The notes beneath the pieces are model-generated. The model was not told where the DNA came from and made no database searches. It saw nothing but the letters and a program-made list of their open reading frames with translations. A stretch of 5,048 nt of DNA, from positions 17,886-22,933 of the forward strand of contig DFSK01000085.1 in the NCBI GenBank assembly GCA_002378605.1, read 5' to 3'. Of the stretch, positions 1 to 5,048 are shown piece by piece. Both the position numbers and the translations under genes were made by a program. This DNA is from Alphaproteobacteria bacterium UBA3439. Its GTDB lineage: Bacteria; Pseudomonadota; Alphaproteobacteria; Puniceispirillales; Puniceispirillaceae. Position 1 is the stretch's first letter. Each line of letters starts with the position of its first letter.

Positions 1-576
1 CTTGTGGTGATTGATCTTCCTGCTGGCAGCTATGAAAATAGTCCGGCGCAGGCCTTGGCTAGCGCCGCCGAGATTATGGCCAAAACCGGCGCTGATGCGG
101 TCAAGCTTGAAGGCGGCAGTGATCTTGCCCCCCATGTCAAATGCCTTGTTGATTCAGGTATTCCGGTGCTTGGCCATATCGGGCTATTGCCGCAGCATGC
201 TGTTGCTGGGGCCGCTTTTCGCATCACCGGACGAAGCGATGAAGAATCAGCCCAGCTTCATGCCGATGCTGATGCCCTGGTTGCGGCTGGCGTTTTTGGC
301 ATTGTCATGGAAGGCGTGATTGAACCGGTTGCCGCATCAATTGCCCAATCTTGCGCCGTGCCAACAATCGGTATTGGTGCCTCGGCTGTTTGTGATGGGC
401 AAATTCTTGTGACCGAAGATGTGCTTGGTCTATATGACGCCTTTACCCCGAAATTCGTTCGTAAATTTGCCAATCTTCAAGATGATATTGGCGCCGCTGC
501 GGCTGGCTATCGCGCCGCGGTTATTGATGGCAGTTTTCCAACGAGGGATCATCTTTTCTGGCCGAAAAAGACCTGA
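1..576 (+). CDS. panB: 3-methyl-2-oxobutanoate hydroxymethyltransferase, C-terminal part (partial at left edge)
   Basis: This enzyme transfers a hydroxymethyl group from 5,10-methylene-tetrahydrofolate to 2-oxoisovalerate, giving ketopantoate; it is the first committed step of pantothenate synthesis in the cytoplasm. The frame is open from base 1, giving 191 residues before TGA at 574-576. By comparison with the E. coli protein (264 aa), roughly the first 80 residues lie outside the window. Visible family motifs are IDLP (Asp5 of the fragment, metal ligand), VKLEGG (Glu37, metal ligand), GHIGLLPQ (58-65), VMEG (Glu104, the probable catalytic Glu), GIGAS..CDGQILV (124-137) and FTPKF near the end. 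Between the Asp and Glu ligands there are two more residues than in E. coli, a minor loop difference. panC starts 19 bp downstream, as expected for a panBC operon. The first ATG-like codon in the frame (GTG at 4) is internal, not the start. Confidence 0.96.
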   Translation, partial: LVVIDLPAGSYENSPAQALASAAEIMAKTGADAVKLEGGSDLAPHVKCLVDSGIPVLGHIGLLPQHAVAGAAFRITGRSDEESAQLHADADALVAAGVFGIVMEGVIEPVAASIAQSCAVPTIGIGASAVCDGQILVTEDVLGLYDAFTPKFVRKFANLQDDIGAAAAGYRAAVIDGSFPTRDHLFWPKKT

Positions 577-595
577 CCTCAGGCAGGGCATATCG

Positions 596-1429
596 ATGAA
601 GATTCTACATAGCAAAGCCGAAGTTACCGCCGCCACAATTGCCTGGCAAGGCGCCGGTGAAACGGTTTGTCTTGTGCCGACAATGGGAAATATTCACCAA
701 GGCCATCTTGCGCTGATTGCTGCGGCGCGCAAAACCGCCTCGCGCGTCATTGTCAGCATCTATGTGAACCCAACGCAATTTGGCGCTGGCGAGGATTTTG
801 ATCACTATCCCCGCACGCTTGACGCTGATTGCGCGGCAATCATTGCATCGGGCGGCTGTGATGCCATTTATGCACCTGCCAATATGTATGATGATGGCCA
901 TGCCACCAGCATTGTTCCAGCCGGTGTTGCGCTGGCGATGGAAGGCCAGACAAGGCCGCATTTTTTTACCGGCGTTGCCACAGTTGTTTTGAAACTATTC
1001 ACCCATATCCCTGCCAATTTCGCGATTTTCGGCGAAAAGGATTACCAACAGCTTGCGGTGATCCGGCAAATGGTTCGCGATCTTGATCTGAACATCACCA
1101 TTCTGGCGCAGCCAACAATTCGGGAAACAGATGGTTTGGCATTATCGTCGCGCAATCATTATCTAAGCGTGGCCGACCGCAAACTGGCGCCACGGCTTTA
1201 TGCCGAAATGCAGGAAACCGCTATCCAGATTACCAAAGGCATGCCAGTTGATGCGGCCTTGGCAAATGCCAAAACAAGGCTGACCAAGGCTGGCTTTGGC
1301 AAGATTGACTATTTTGATTTACGCCATTCGGACAGTCTGGAGCCCGCAGAGTCACAGGCGCCAAACTGCCGGATTTTTGCCGCCATCTGGCTTGGTAAAA
1401 CGCGATTGATCGATAATTACGCCCTTTGA
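596..1429 (+). CDS. panC: Pantoate--beta-alanine ligase (pantothenate synthetase)
   Basis: PanC condenses D-pantoate with beta-alanine using ATP, through a pantoyl-adenylate intermediate, to make pantothenate. The protein is 277 aa; E. coli PanC is 283 aa. Motifs appear in the family order: VPTMGNIHQGH with the HIGH-like nucleotide site at His34/His37, YVNPTQFG (56-63, pantoate-binding Gln61), FGEKDYQQL (145-153, Lys148/Asp149 region) and ALSSRN (182-187, the KMSKS-equivalent loop). ATG at 596 is chosen because it is preceded by the purine-rich AGGCAGGG at 581-588 and because MKILHSKAEV aligns with PanC N-termini. The same frame is open back to 419, but that part overlaps panB and resembles nothing in PanC. 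It sits 19 bp after panB and is presumably co-transcribed with it. Composition is like that of its neighbours and no key residue is missing. Confidence 0.97.
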   Translation: MKILHSKAEVTAATIAWQGAGETVCLVPTMGNIHQGHLALIAAARKTASRVIVSIYVNPTQFGAGEDFDHYPRTLDADCAAIIASGGCDAIYAPANMYDDGHATSIVPAGVALAMEGQTRPHFFTGVATVVLKLFTHIPANFAIFGEKDYQQLAVIRQMVRDLDLNITILAQPTIRETDGLALSSRNHYLSVADRKLAPRLYAEMQETAIQITKGMPVDAALANAKTRLTKAGFGKIDYFDLRHSDSLEPAESQAPNCRIFAAIWLGKTRLIDNYAL

Positions 1430-1482
1430 CGGTGATTTTATCATTTGTGCTTTTTGTTCAGCCCCTCAATAATGGCCAGATC

Positions 1483-1498
1483 GGGCATGATGATGCCT
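1483..1498 (+). other. Small hairpin in the panC-gmhA gap
   Basis: GGCAT (1484-1488) and ATGCC (1493-1497) are perfect inverted repeats around the 4-nt loop GATG, with a possible G-U pair at 1483/1498. The hairpin lies 7 bp before the gmhA Shine-Dalgarno sequence. It has no T run after it, so it is not a classical terminator. It could slightly affect mRNA stability or ribosome access, or be chance. The rest of the 88-bp gap holds no recognisable feature. Confidence 0.25.
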
Positions 1499-1505
1499 CT
1501 ATGTG

Positions 1506-1511
1506 AAGGAG
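1506..1511 (+). promoter_or_regulatory. Ribosome binding site deciding the gmhA start
   Basis: AAGGAG lies 6 nt before ATG 1518. It overlaps the codons that follow the alternative in-frame GTG at 1503, which argues that translation starts at 1518 rather than 1503. Confidence 0.75.
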
Positions 1512-1517
1512 CGCTGG

Positions 1518-2135
1518 ATGCAGCCGCAAGACCAAAATAGCGATCAGAACCAGACGGCCAAAATCGCCGCGGCGATTAAGCTGCTGATTGCCAGCTATGA
1601 TGCTAGCGGCAGTTTGCTGATTTGTGGCAATGGCGGCAGCGCGGCCGATTGTGAACATATCGTTGGCGAATTGATGAAGGGGTTTTGCCTGCCGCGGGCA
1701 TTATCAGCGCATGATCGCGACCGATTGACGGCCATTTGTGGTGATGATGCGGCGCGTCTTGGTGAAAAGCTTCAATATGGATTGCCAGCCCTGTCACTTG
1801 TCAGCCATTCATCCCTGATTACCGCGATTGCCAATGACCTTGATGGTGATTTGATTTTTGCCCAGCAAATATGGGCAATGGGCAAAGCCAATGATGTTTT
1901 GCTTGCCATATCAACATCGGGAAATTCTGAAAATATCCTGCTGGCCGCAAAGACCGCCCGCGCCAAAAACATGAAGGTGATCGGCCTTACCGGTGCTGGC
2001 GGCGGCAGGCTAGCACCGCTATGTGATGTGCTGATCGATGTGCCATCTAACGACGTTGCCAGCATCCAAGAAATGCATCTTCCGATCTATCATAAAATTT
2101 GCCGCCAGCTTGAATCGCATTATTTCTCCGCCTGA
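1518..2135 (+). CDS. gmhA: SIS-domain phosphosugar isomerase, probable D-sedoheptulose 7-phosphate isomerase
   Basis: The GmhA family converts sedoheptulose 7-phosphate to D-glycero-D-manno-heptose 7-phosphate, the first step toward the ADP-heptose used in LPS inner core. The predicted protein is 205 aa (E. coli GmhA is 192 aa) and spans a single SIS fold. Visible motifs are CGNGGSAADCEH (36-47, phosphate/sugar binding), the His47...Glu51 pair in HIVGELMKGF, ISTSGNSEN (131-139, sugar-phosphate serines) and SIQEMHLPIYH (182-192). Gln184 and His192 keep the 8-residue spacing of the E. coli Gln172/His180 pair, and His47/Glu51 match His61/Glu65. All four metal/catalytic positions are therefore kept, which separates it from non-enzymatic relatives such as DiaA. 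ATG 1518 has AAGGAG 6 nt upstream; GTG 1503 would add five residues. It follows panC by 88 bp on the same strand, with no clear functional tie. The exact heptose substrate is inferred from the family. Confidence 0.88.
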   Translation: MQPQDQNSDQNQTAKIAAAIKLLIASYDASGSLLICGNGGSAADCEHIVGELMKGFCLPRALSAHDRDRLTAICGDDAARLGEKLQYGLPALSLVSHSSLITAIANDLDGDLIFAQQIWAMGKANDVLLAISTSGNSENILLAAKTARAKNMKVIGLTGAGGGRLAPLCDVLIDVPSNDVASIQEMHLPIYHKICRQLESHYFSA

Positions 2136-2143
2136 TCAAAACC

Positions 2144-2165
2144 GCGCCGAAATAGGCACCGGCGC
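2144..2165 (-). terminator. GC-rich hairpin between convergent gmhA and ligJ, possible ligJ terminator
   Basis: GCGCCG (2144-2149) and CGGCGC (2160-2165) form a perfect 6-bp GC stem with a 10-nt loop. Read on the minus strand, it begins about 30 bp after the ligJ stop and is followed by GGTTTTG, a run of only four T. It is also 8 bp past the gmhA stop, but there is no T run on that side. This may be a weak intrinsic terminator for ligJ or a two-way barrier to transcription. The short T tract keeps confidence low. Confidence 0.35.
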
Positions 2166-2195
2166 ATGCACCAACGCATATCACCAGGCCACAAA

Positions 2196-3206
2196 TCAGA
2201 TTTTCAACCGGCTGAAGACGCGGCGGGCATTGCCCTCGAAAATTGCCGCTTTGGCTTCGGCATCAAGCGCTATATTCGCATCGATATAGCGCTTGGTATC
2301 ATCATAATGATGATCGGTTCGAGGGTCGATCCCGCGAACCGCACCAATCATTTCCGAAGCAAAAAGAATGTTTTTTGTCGGGATGACATCAAGCAGCAAA
2401 TCAATGCCGCGCTGGTGATAAACGCATGTATCAAAATATATATTGCCAAGCACCCGCGCATCCAGATCGCCAAGCCCACGATCCTGCGCAATGCCCCGGA
2501 ACCGCCCCCAATGATAAGGAACCGCCCCGCCGCCATGCGGAATGATCAGTTTCAATTCGGGGAAATCGGTAAAGACATCTGAAAATAAAAGATGCGTAAA
2601 GGCGGTTGTATCACCGCCAAGATAATAGCTTGTGGTGGTATCGAGCGAATGATGACACGCCCCCGATACATGGATCATCGCCGGCACATCCAGCTCGACC
2701 ATTTTTTCATATAGTGGATACCAATAGCGATCACCAAGACGCGGATCTTTCCACGAACCGCCCGATGGATCGGGGTTTAGATTACAGCCGATGAAGCCCA
2801 TCTGTTCGACACAACGCGACAATTCGGCAATGCTGGTCTCGAGCGATGTCTCGGGGCTTTGCGGCAATTGACAAACCGGCACAAAATTATCTGGAAACAA
2901 GTCACAAACACGCCGGATCAGATCATTACAAAGCTCGGTCCAGGCTTGTGACGTGCTGGCATTGCCAAGATCATGCCCCATCCAGCTTGCCCGCGGTGAA
3001 AAGATGGTCAGATCAGTGCCCCGATCCTGCTGCATTTTAAGCTGGTTACTGGCAATTGTGTCACGGATCTCATCATCCGAAATGGTTATATTGCCCTTTT
3101 CAAAAAGATGATTTGGGTCATTTGCCAGCAATGCGCGCTGTTCGTTGCGGTAGGTTTCGACCTGCGGCGGCGTTGTTGTGTAATGGCCATGACAATCAAT
3201 AATCAT
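2196..3206 (-). CDS. ligJ: 4-oxalomesaconate hydratase, LigJ type (amidohydrolase superfamily)
   Basis: LigJ adds water to 4-oxalomesaconate to give 4-carboxy-4-hydroxy-2-oxoadipate. This is a late step in the protocatechuate 4,5-cleavage (and gallate) route by which bacteria turn lignin-derived aromatics into pyruvate and oxaloacetate. The protein is 336 aa, about the length of the Sphingobium enzyme, which it resembles throughout as far as I recall that sequence: the start MIIDCHGHYTT, SDLTIFSPRAS-like segment (here TDLTIFSPRAS, 64-74), NLNPDPSGG (142-150), YEKMVELDVPAMIHVS, IPHGGGAVPYHWGRF (222-236) and FASEMIGAVRGIDPRT (282-297). Expected zinc/catalytic residues are all present: His6, His8, His179, His224 and Glu285. 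Start ATG 3204-3206 is the only sensible one; the leader is AT-rich with a weak AAAGAAAG ribosome site. It lies downstream of cysQ on the same strand but 222 bp away, so it probably has its own promoter. No other lig or pca gene is in view. Related amidohydrolases (ACMS decarboxylase, gamma-resorcylate decarboxylase) match less well. Confidence 0.93.
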   Translation of the reverse strand: MIIDCHGHYTTTPPQVETYRNEQRALLANDPNHLFEKGNITISDDEIRDTIASNQLKMQQDRGTDLTIFSPRASWMGHDLGNASTSQAWTELCNDLIRRVCDLFPDNFVPVCQLPQSPETSLETSIAELSRCVEQMGFIGCNLNPDPSGGSWKDPRLGDRYWYPLYEKMVELDVPAMIHVSGACHHSLDTTTSYYLGGDTTAFTHLLFSDVFTDFPELKLIIPHGGGAVPYHWGRFRGIAQDRGLGDLDARVLGNIYFDTCVYHQRGIDLLLDVIPTKNILFASEMIGAVRGIDPRTDHHYDDTKRYIDANIALDAEAKAAIFEGNARRVFSRLKI

Positions 3207-3270
3207 AATTTAATCTTTCTTTTAAAAATCTTTTATTTCACCCAATATCATGCCGCATGACGACTTGCCT

Positions 3271-3293
3271 ATTACGCCAAAAACATTACGCCA
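3271..3293. repeat. Tandem 9-bp direct repeat ATTACGCCA in front of ligJ, possible operator
   Basis: ATTACGCCA occurs at 3271-3279 and again, exactly, at 3285-3293, separated by AAAAC, so the period is 14 bp. In ligJ orientation the units read TGGCGTAAT and lie 65-87 bp upstream of the ligJ start, where an activator or repressor site would be expected. The repeats are direct, not inverted, so this is not the usual dyad of a LysR-type site. I do not recognise the motif; a local slippage duplication is the alternative. Confidence 0.45.
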
Positions 3294-3295
3294 GA

Positions 3296-3314
3296 GCCTT
3301 GTTAAAACCAAGGC
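3296..3314. other. Perfect 6-bp stem-loop in the cysQ-ligJ gap
   Basis: GCCTTG (3296-3301) and CAAGGC (3309-3314) pair around the 7-nt loop TTAAAAC. The element starts 2 bp beyond the direct repeat and lies about 115 bp downstream of the cysQ stop. On the minus strand a T5 run appears only some 12 nt after the stem, too far for a standard intrinsic terminator. It may be a weak cysQ terminator or a dyad binding site for a regulator of ligJ. The remaining bases of the 3207-3428 gap show no credible gene. Confidence 0.3.
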
Positions 3315-3428
3315 CGAAAGCAGGCGAAAATAGCGGTTTCGACAAAGCGCCTGACCTCTGAATAGTTTTGATCCCACCGCGTTGATGGGCCTTTTTGACG
3401 GGCGGCAAGACACCCCAAGCGGCGGCGG

Positions 3429-4220
3429 TTAGGCGCCACCAGCGGCAAAAAATGGGTGATTTCGATATCCGGCCTTGCCATAGAAAAAGGGCTGGCCGTC
3501 TTCGGCCCTGACGCGCCCTCCGGCGGCACGCAAAACCGCATCACCGGCGGCCGTATCCCATTCCATCGTTGGGCCGTATCGCGGATATAGATCAGCCTCG
3601 CCAGCGGCAATGAGACAGAATTTTAACGATGAGCCAATAGCGACGGTATTGGTGATCCCCCGCTTTTCCAGCCATAGATTGGTTTGCGCGTCACGATGCG
3701 ATGCGCTGGCGACGGCGACGGGGCCATCGGCGGGTGGCATGCGAACGCGAATTTGACGGCAGATACCGCCCGAAATTTCAAACGCGCCATTGCCAAGACT
3801 GCCAAAAAAAAGCCGGTCAAGCGCTGGCGCAAAGACAATGCCCATCACCGGCTGGCCATTTTTGATAAGCCCGATATTGACGGTAAAGGCGCCATCGCCA
3901 CGCGCCTTGATGAATTCCTTTGTGCCATCAAGCGGATCAACAAGAAAAAAATCTTGGCTTGGCGCAAGGCTGTGGCTGGTGGCATTTTCTTCGGAAATAA
4001 TCTGGATTGACGGTGCCAAAGTGGCAATTTCGGGAAGCAGGATCGCTTCGGCAGCATGATCGGCCCTGGTCACAGGGCTGCCATCGGCCTTGATTTCAAG
4101 TGATGGATCGCTTTGATAGATTTCCATGATCACGCGGCCAGCATGCTGCACTGGCGCAATCAGCCCTTTGGCAAGGAGCCTGTAGTCAATCTGGCTTTGT
4201 CCTTGCCCAAATATTGCCAC
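3429..4220 (-). CDS. cysQ: 3'(2'),5'-bisphosphate nucleotidase CysQ
   Basis: CysQ removes the 3'-phosphate from PAP (and PAPS), clearing the by-product of sulfate assimilation; it is a Mg-dependent, lithium-sensitive member of the inositol monophosphatase superfamily. With the start used here it has 263 aa (E. coli 246). Motifs run in order: AGRVIMEIY (27-35), KADGSPVTRAD (44-54), SEEN (76-79, metal Glu77/78), DPLDGTKEFI (95-104, Asp95/Asp98), FTVNIGLI, GSSLKFCLIA (196-205), LYPRYGPT and WDTAAGDAV (221-229, Asp222). The frame is open to an ATG at 4292 that would give 287 aa. I prefer GTG 4220 because GGAGG lies 10 nt before it, and the extra 24 residues (rich in Arg and Trp, with rarer AGA/CGG codons) do not resemble CysQ N-termini. 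A promoter at 4329-4357 would serve either start. ligJ follows on the same strand. The family assignment is firm; the start is not. Confidence 0.94.
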   Translation of the reverse strand: MAIFGQGQSQIDYRLLAKGLIAPVQHAGRVIMEIYQSDPSLEIKADGSPVTRADHAAEAILLPEIATLAPSIQIISEENATSHSLAPSQDFFLVDPLDGTKEFIKARGDGAFTVNIGLIKNGQPVMGIVFAPALDRLFFGSLGNGAFEISGGICRQIRVRMPPADGPVAVASASHRDAQTNLWLEKRGITNTVAIGSSLKFCLIAAGEADLYPRYGPTMEWDTAAGDAVLRAAGGRVRAEDGQPFFYGKAGYRNHPFFAAGGA

Positions 4221-4230
4221 GAACGCCTTG

Positions 4231-4235
4231 CCTCC
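4231..4235 (-). promoter_or_regulatory. Candidate Shine-Dalgarno for the GTG start of cysQ
   Basis: The minus strand reads GGAGG here, 10 nt before GTG 4220-4218. The alternative ATG at 4292 has only a weak GTGATGA upstream. The spacing is slightly long, so this supports but does not settle the start. Confidence 0.5.
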
Positions 4236-4328
4236 ATTTTGCCGAATCCGGCCTTGCCATCTGTGGCGCGCACCCACAAAGCACCGCGCCATTTCATCAC
4301 AAAATACTATGCCTTGTCACATCTGGCG

Positions 4329-4357
4329 AGGATAGGGGTAATTGCTATTTTTGGCAA
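4329..4357 (-). promoter_or_regulatory. Sigma70-like promoter driving cysQ
   Basis: On the minus strand, TTGCCA (4357-4352; five of six match TTGACA) and TATCCT (4334-4329; four of six match TATAAT) are separated by exactly 17 bp. Transcription would begin near 4322, giving a leader of about 30 nt to ATG 4292 or about 100 nt to GTG 4220. No operator or riboswitch-like structure is evident between promoter and gene. Confidence 0.5.
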
Positions 4358-4385
4358 AGCAATGCGCCATATCAGTTGTTATTGA

Positions 4386-4523
4386 TCGCGCCTTGCGCGC
4401 CTCGGTAATTTGCTAAAGCTGGGGATTGACGAAGACGCGCTTGACCGCGAGGCGGCGATAAGATTGCTGAACGAGATAAGAACAAGACAGGGTGAATTGA
4501 AAACCGTGTTACGGGATATGTAG
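4386..4523 (+). pseudogene. Short coding-like frame without a normal start, possible gene remnant or tiny protein
   Basis: After a TGA at 4383 this frame stays open for 45 codons to TAG at 4521. The product is charged and helix-like: it reads SRLARLGNLLKLGIDED, then ALDREAAIRLLNEIRT, then RQGELKTVLRDM. Leu, Glu, Arg and Asp are spaced as in an amphipathic helix or coiled coil, unlike the surrounding non-coding sequence. There is no ATG or GTG at a suitable place; TTG at 4410 would give 37 residues but has no convincing ribosome site. It could be the C-terminal remnant of a decayed gene, a small protein with a TTG start, or chance. I do not recognise the family. The rest of the 4221-4616 region holds only the cysQ promoter and ribosome site and nothing else I can support; the opposite-strand frame at 4372-4560 looks like a shadow. 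Confidence 0.3.
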
Positions 4524-4616
4524 GGCTTATTTCGACTTGCTTAGGAAATATGATTGTCAATCGACTGAAAATTACATTCGGACACCATTATGAATAGGCA
4601 TGTGCCGTTGCTTTTT

Positions 4617-5048
4617 TCAGCCCAGATGCTGCCGATCAAGTCCTTTTTTGAACTCAAGCCTCGAGATCGATTGGCTGCACAGGAAACCAGTCGCAGCTAA
4701 GAAATTTCTCTCTTCTCGAACATCAAACTCATATGGGTATAGTTGGCTATCACCCCTAAGCCGTCTTTGAGACATAAATCTTATACTATTGTACAAACCG
4801 TTTATTGTTTTGTCGTATTTTATTTTGTTGAGTTTCTTGCCCATATAAACGACACGCTTGCCCTCAATAATGCCCAAGCGCTCAAAGGGAGCTAATTGAT
4901 TGGAATCTCTGACCATATAATTTTGATTGAATAGATATGTGATGGGCCGGTCGTTGTTTTCGCCGGATGAGCAAGAAAAAATACCTTCAAATTGTTCAGC
5001 CCAAGCCGTCTGGCTGAACAGGGTCAGGAATATGGCTGTGAGTAGGGT
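4617..5048 (-). CDS. Secreted protein of unknown function (N-terminus cut by right edge)
   Basis: The frame is open from base 5048 down to a stop at 4617-4619, giving 143 residues. It begins with the hydrophobic stretch TLLTAIFLTLF followed by SQTAWA and then EQFEG, a textbook signal peptide h-region and AxA-type signal peptidase I site (AWA|EQ). Only a few N-terminal residues should be missing, and the start codon lies beyond the window. The mature part is about 126 aa, rich in Arg/Lys and aromatics, with just two cysteines (mature positions 9 and 107), well placed for a disulfide made in the periplasm. No lipobox is seen, and there is no second membrane segment. An internal ATG at 4916 would give 99 aa but would discard the signal peptide, so it is unlikely to be the start. 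The gene looks more AT-rich than its neighbours, with codons such as ATA, AGA and TTA. I do not recognise the family. It is probably a periplasmic or secreted protein, function unknown. Confidence 0.72.
   Translation of the reverse strand, partial: TLLTAIFLTLFSQTAWAEQFEGIFSCSSGENNDRPITYLFNQNYMVRDSNQLAPFERLGIIEGKRVVYMGKKLNKIKYDKTINGLYNSIRFMSQRRLRGDSQLYPYEFDVREERNFLAATGFLCSQSISRLEFKKGLDRQHLG

Noticed and set aside
419..595. Upstream extension of the panC frame into panB
   Set aside because: It overlaps panB out of frame, does not resemble PanC, and ATG 596 has its own ribosome site and matches the family N-terminus.
605..961. Open frame on the minus strand inside panC
   Set aside because: Shadow of panC; rich in Arg, Ala and Cys with no recognisable domain, and panC itself is certain.
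1416..1424. A further ATTACGCC copy at the end of panC as part of a repeat family
   Set aside because: It is a single 8-bp match within coding sequence and is best explained by chance.
1430..1460. TGAT-TTT-ATCA element and T5 run as a panC terminator
   Set aside because: The stem is a 4-bp, AT-rich one, too unstable, and the T run is separated from it.
2166..2582. Plus-strand open frame of 138 codons opposite ligJ
   Set aside because: Antisense to the conserved 3' part of ligJ; composition and lack of motifs fit a shadow frame.
3222..3413. Minus-strand open frame of 63 codons between cysQ and ligJ
   Set aside because: No ribosome site or recognisable motif; it runs through the hairpin and direct repeat, and its composition is not protein-like.
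3302..3610. Minus-strand open frame of 102 codons overlapping the cysQ 3' end
   Set aside because: Most of it overlaps cysQ in another frame, including the conserved WDTAAGD region; no support for a separate protein.
4372..4560. Minus-strand 62-codon frame in the right intergenic region
   Set aside because: Pro/Ser/Arg-rich sequence without a ribosome site; it looks like the shadow of the plus-strand coding-like stretch.
4595..4617. GGC..GCC and T6 run as a plus-strand terminator
   Set aside because: The stem is only 3 bp around a 4-nt loop, too weak for an intrinsic terminator despite the T run.

Overview
This window looks like an ordinary chromosomal stretch from a Gram-negative bacterium, most likely an alphaproteobacterium of moderate GC. 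The pointers are a LigJ-type 4-oxalomesaconate hydratase, a heptose-pathway (LPS) sugar-phosphate isomerase, a CysQ phosphatase, and a gene encoding a classical Sec-exported protein. A marine SAR116-like lineage would fit the gene mix and composition, but that is inference only. I see no tRNA, rRNA, CRISPR array, insertion sequence or phage gene.

Plus strand, left half (1-2135): the 3' two-thirds of panB runs in from the left edge. panC follows after 19 bp, so two steps of pantothenate (vitamin B5/CoA) synthesis form an operon. After an 88-bp gap comes a SIS-domain isomerase of the GmhA family, with all four expected metal/catalytic residues; it probably makes D-glycero-D-manno-heptose precursors for LPS.

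Minus strand, centre (2196-4220, or to 4292): cysQ (3'(2'),5'-bisphosphate nucleotidase, which recycles PAP from sulfate assimilation) is followed on the same strand, after 208-222 bp, by a full-length ligJ of the protocatechuate 4,5-cleavage pathway. No other lig gene is visible nearby. The gap in front of ligJ carries an exact 9-bp direct repeat (ATTACGCCA, 14-bp period) and a perfect 6-bp stem, and is the likeliest regulatory region in the window. ligJ and gmhA converge over 60 bp that hold a GC-rich hairpin.

Right end (4221-5048): a good sigma70-like promoter points into cysQ. A short plus-strand reading frame (4386-4523) looks coding but has no normal start. At the edge, the minus strand holds an unrecognised secreted protein whose signal peptide becomes visible only when the frame is read back to the last base.

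The four recognised genes are intact or cut only by the window edge. I did not find a convincing new multi-gene system. The items most worth a second look are the exported orphan protein, the repeat in front of ligJ and the coding-like remnant.
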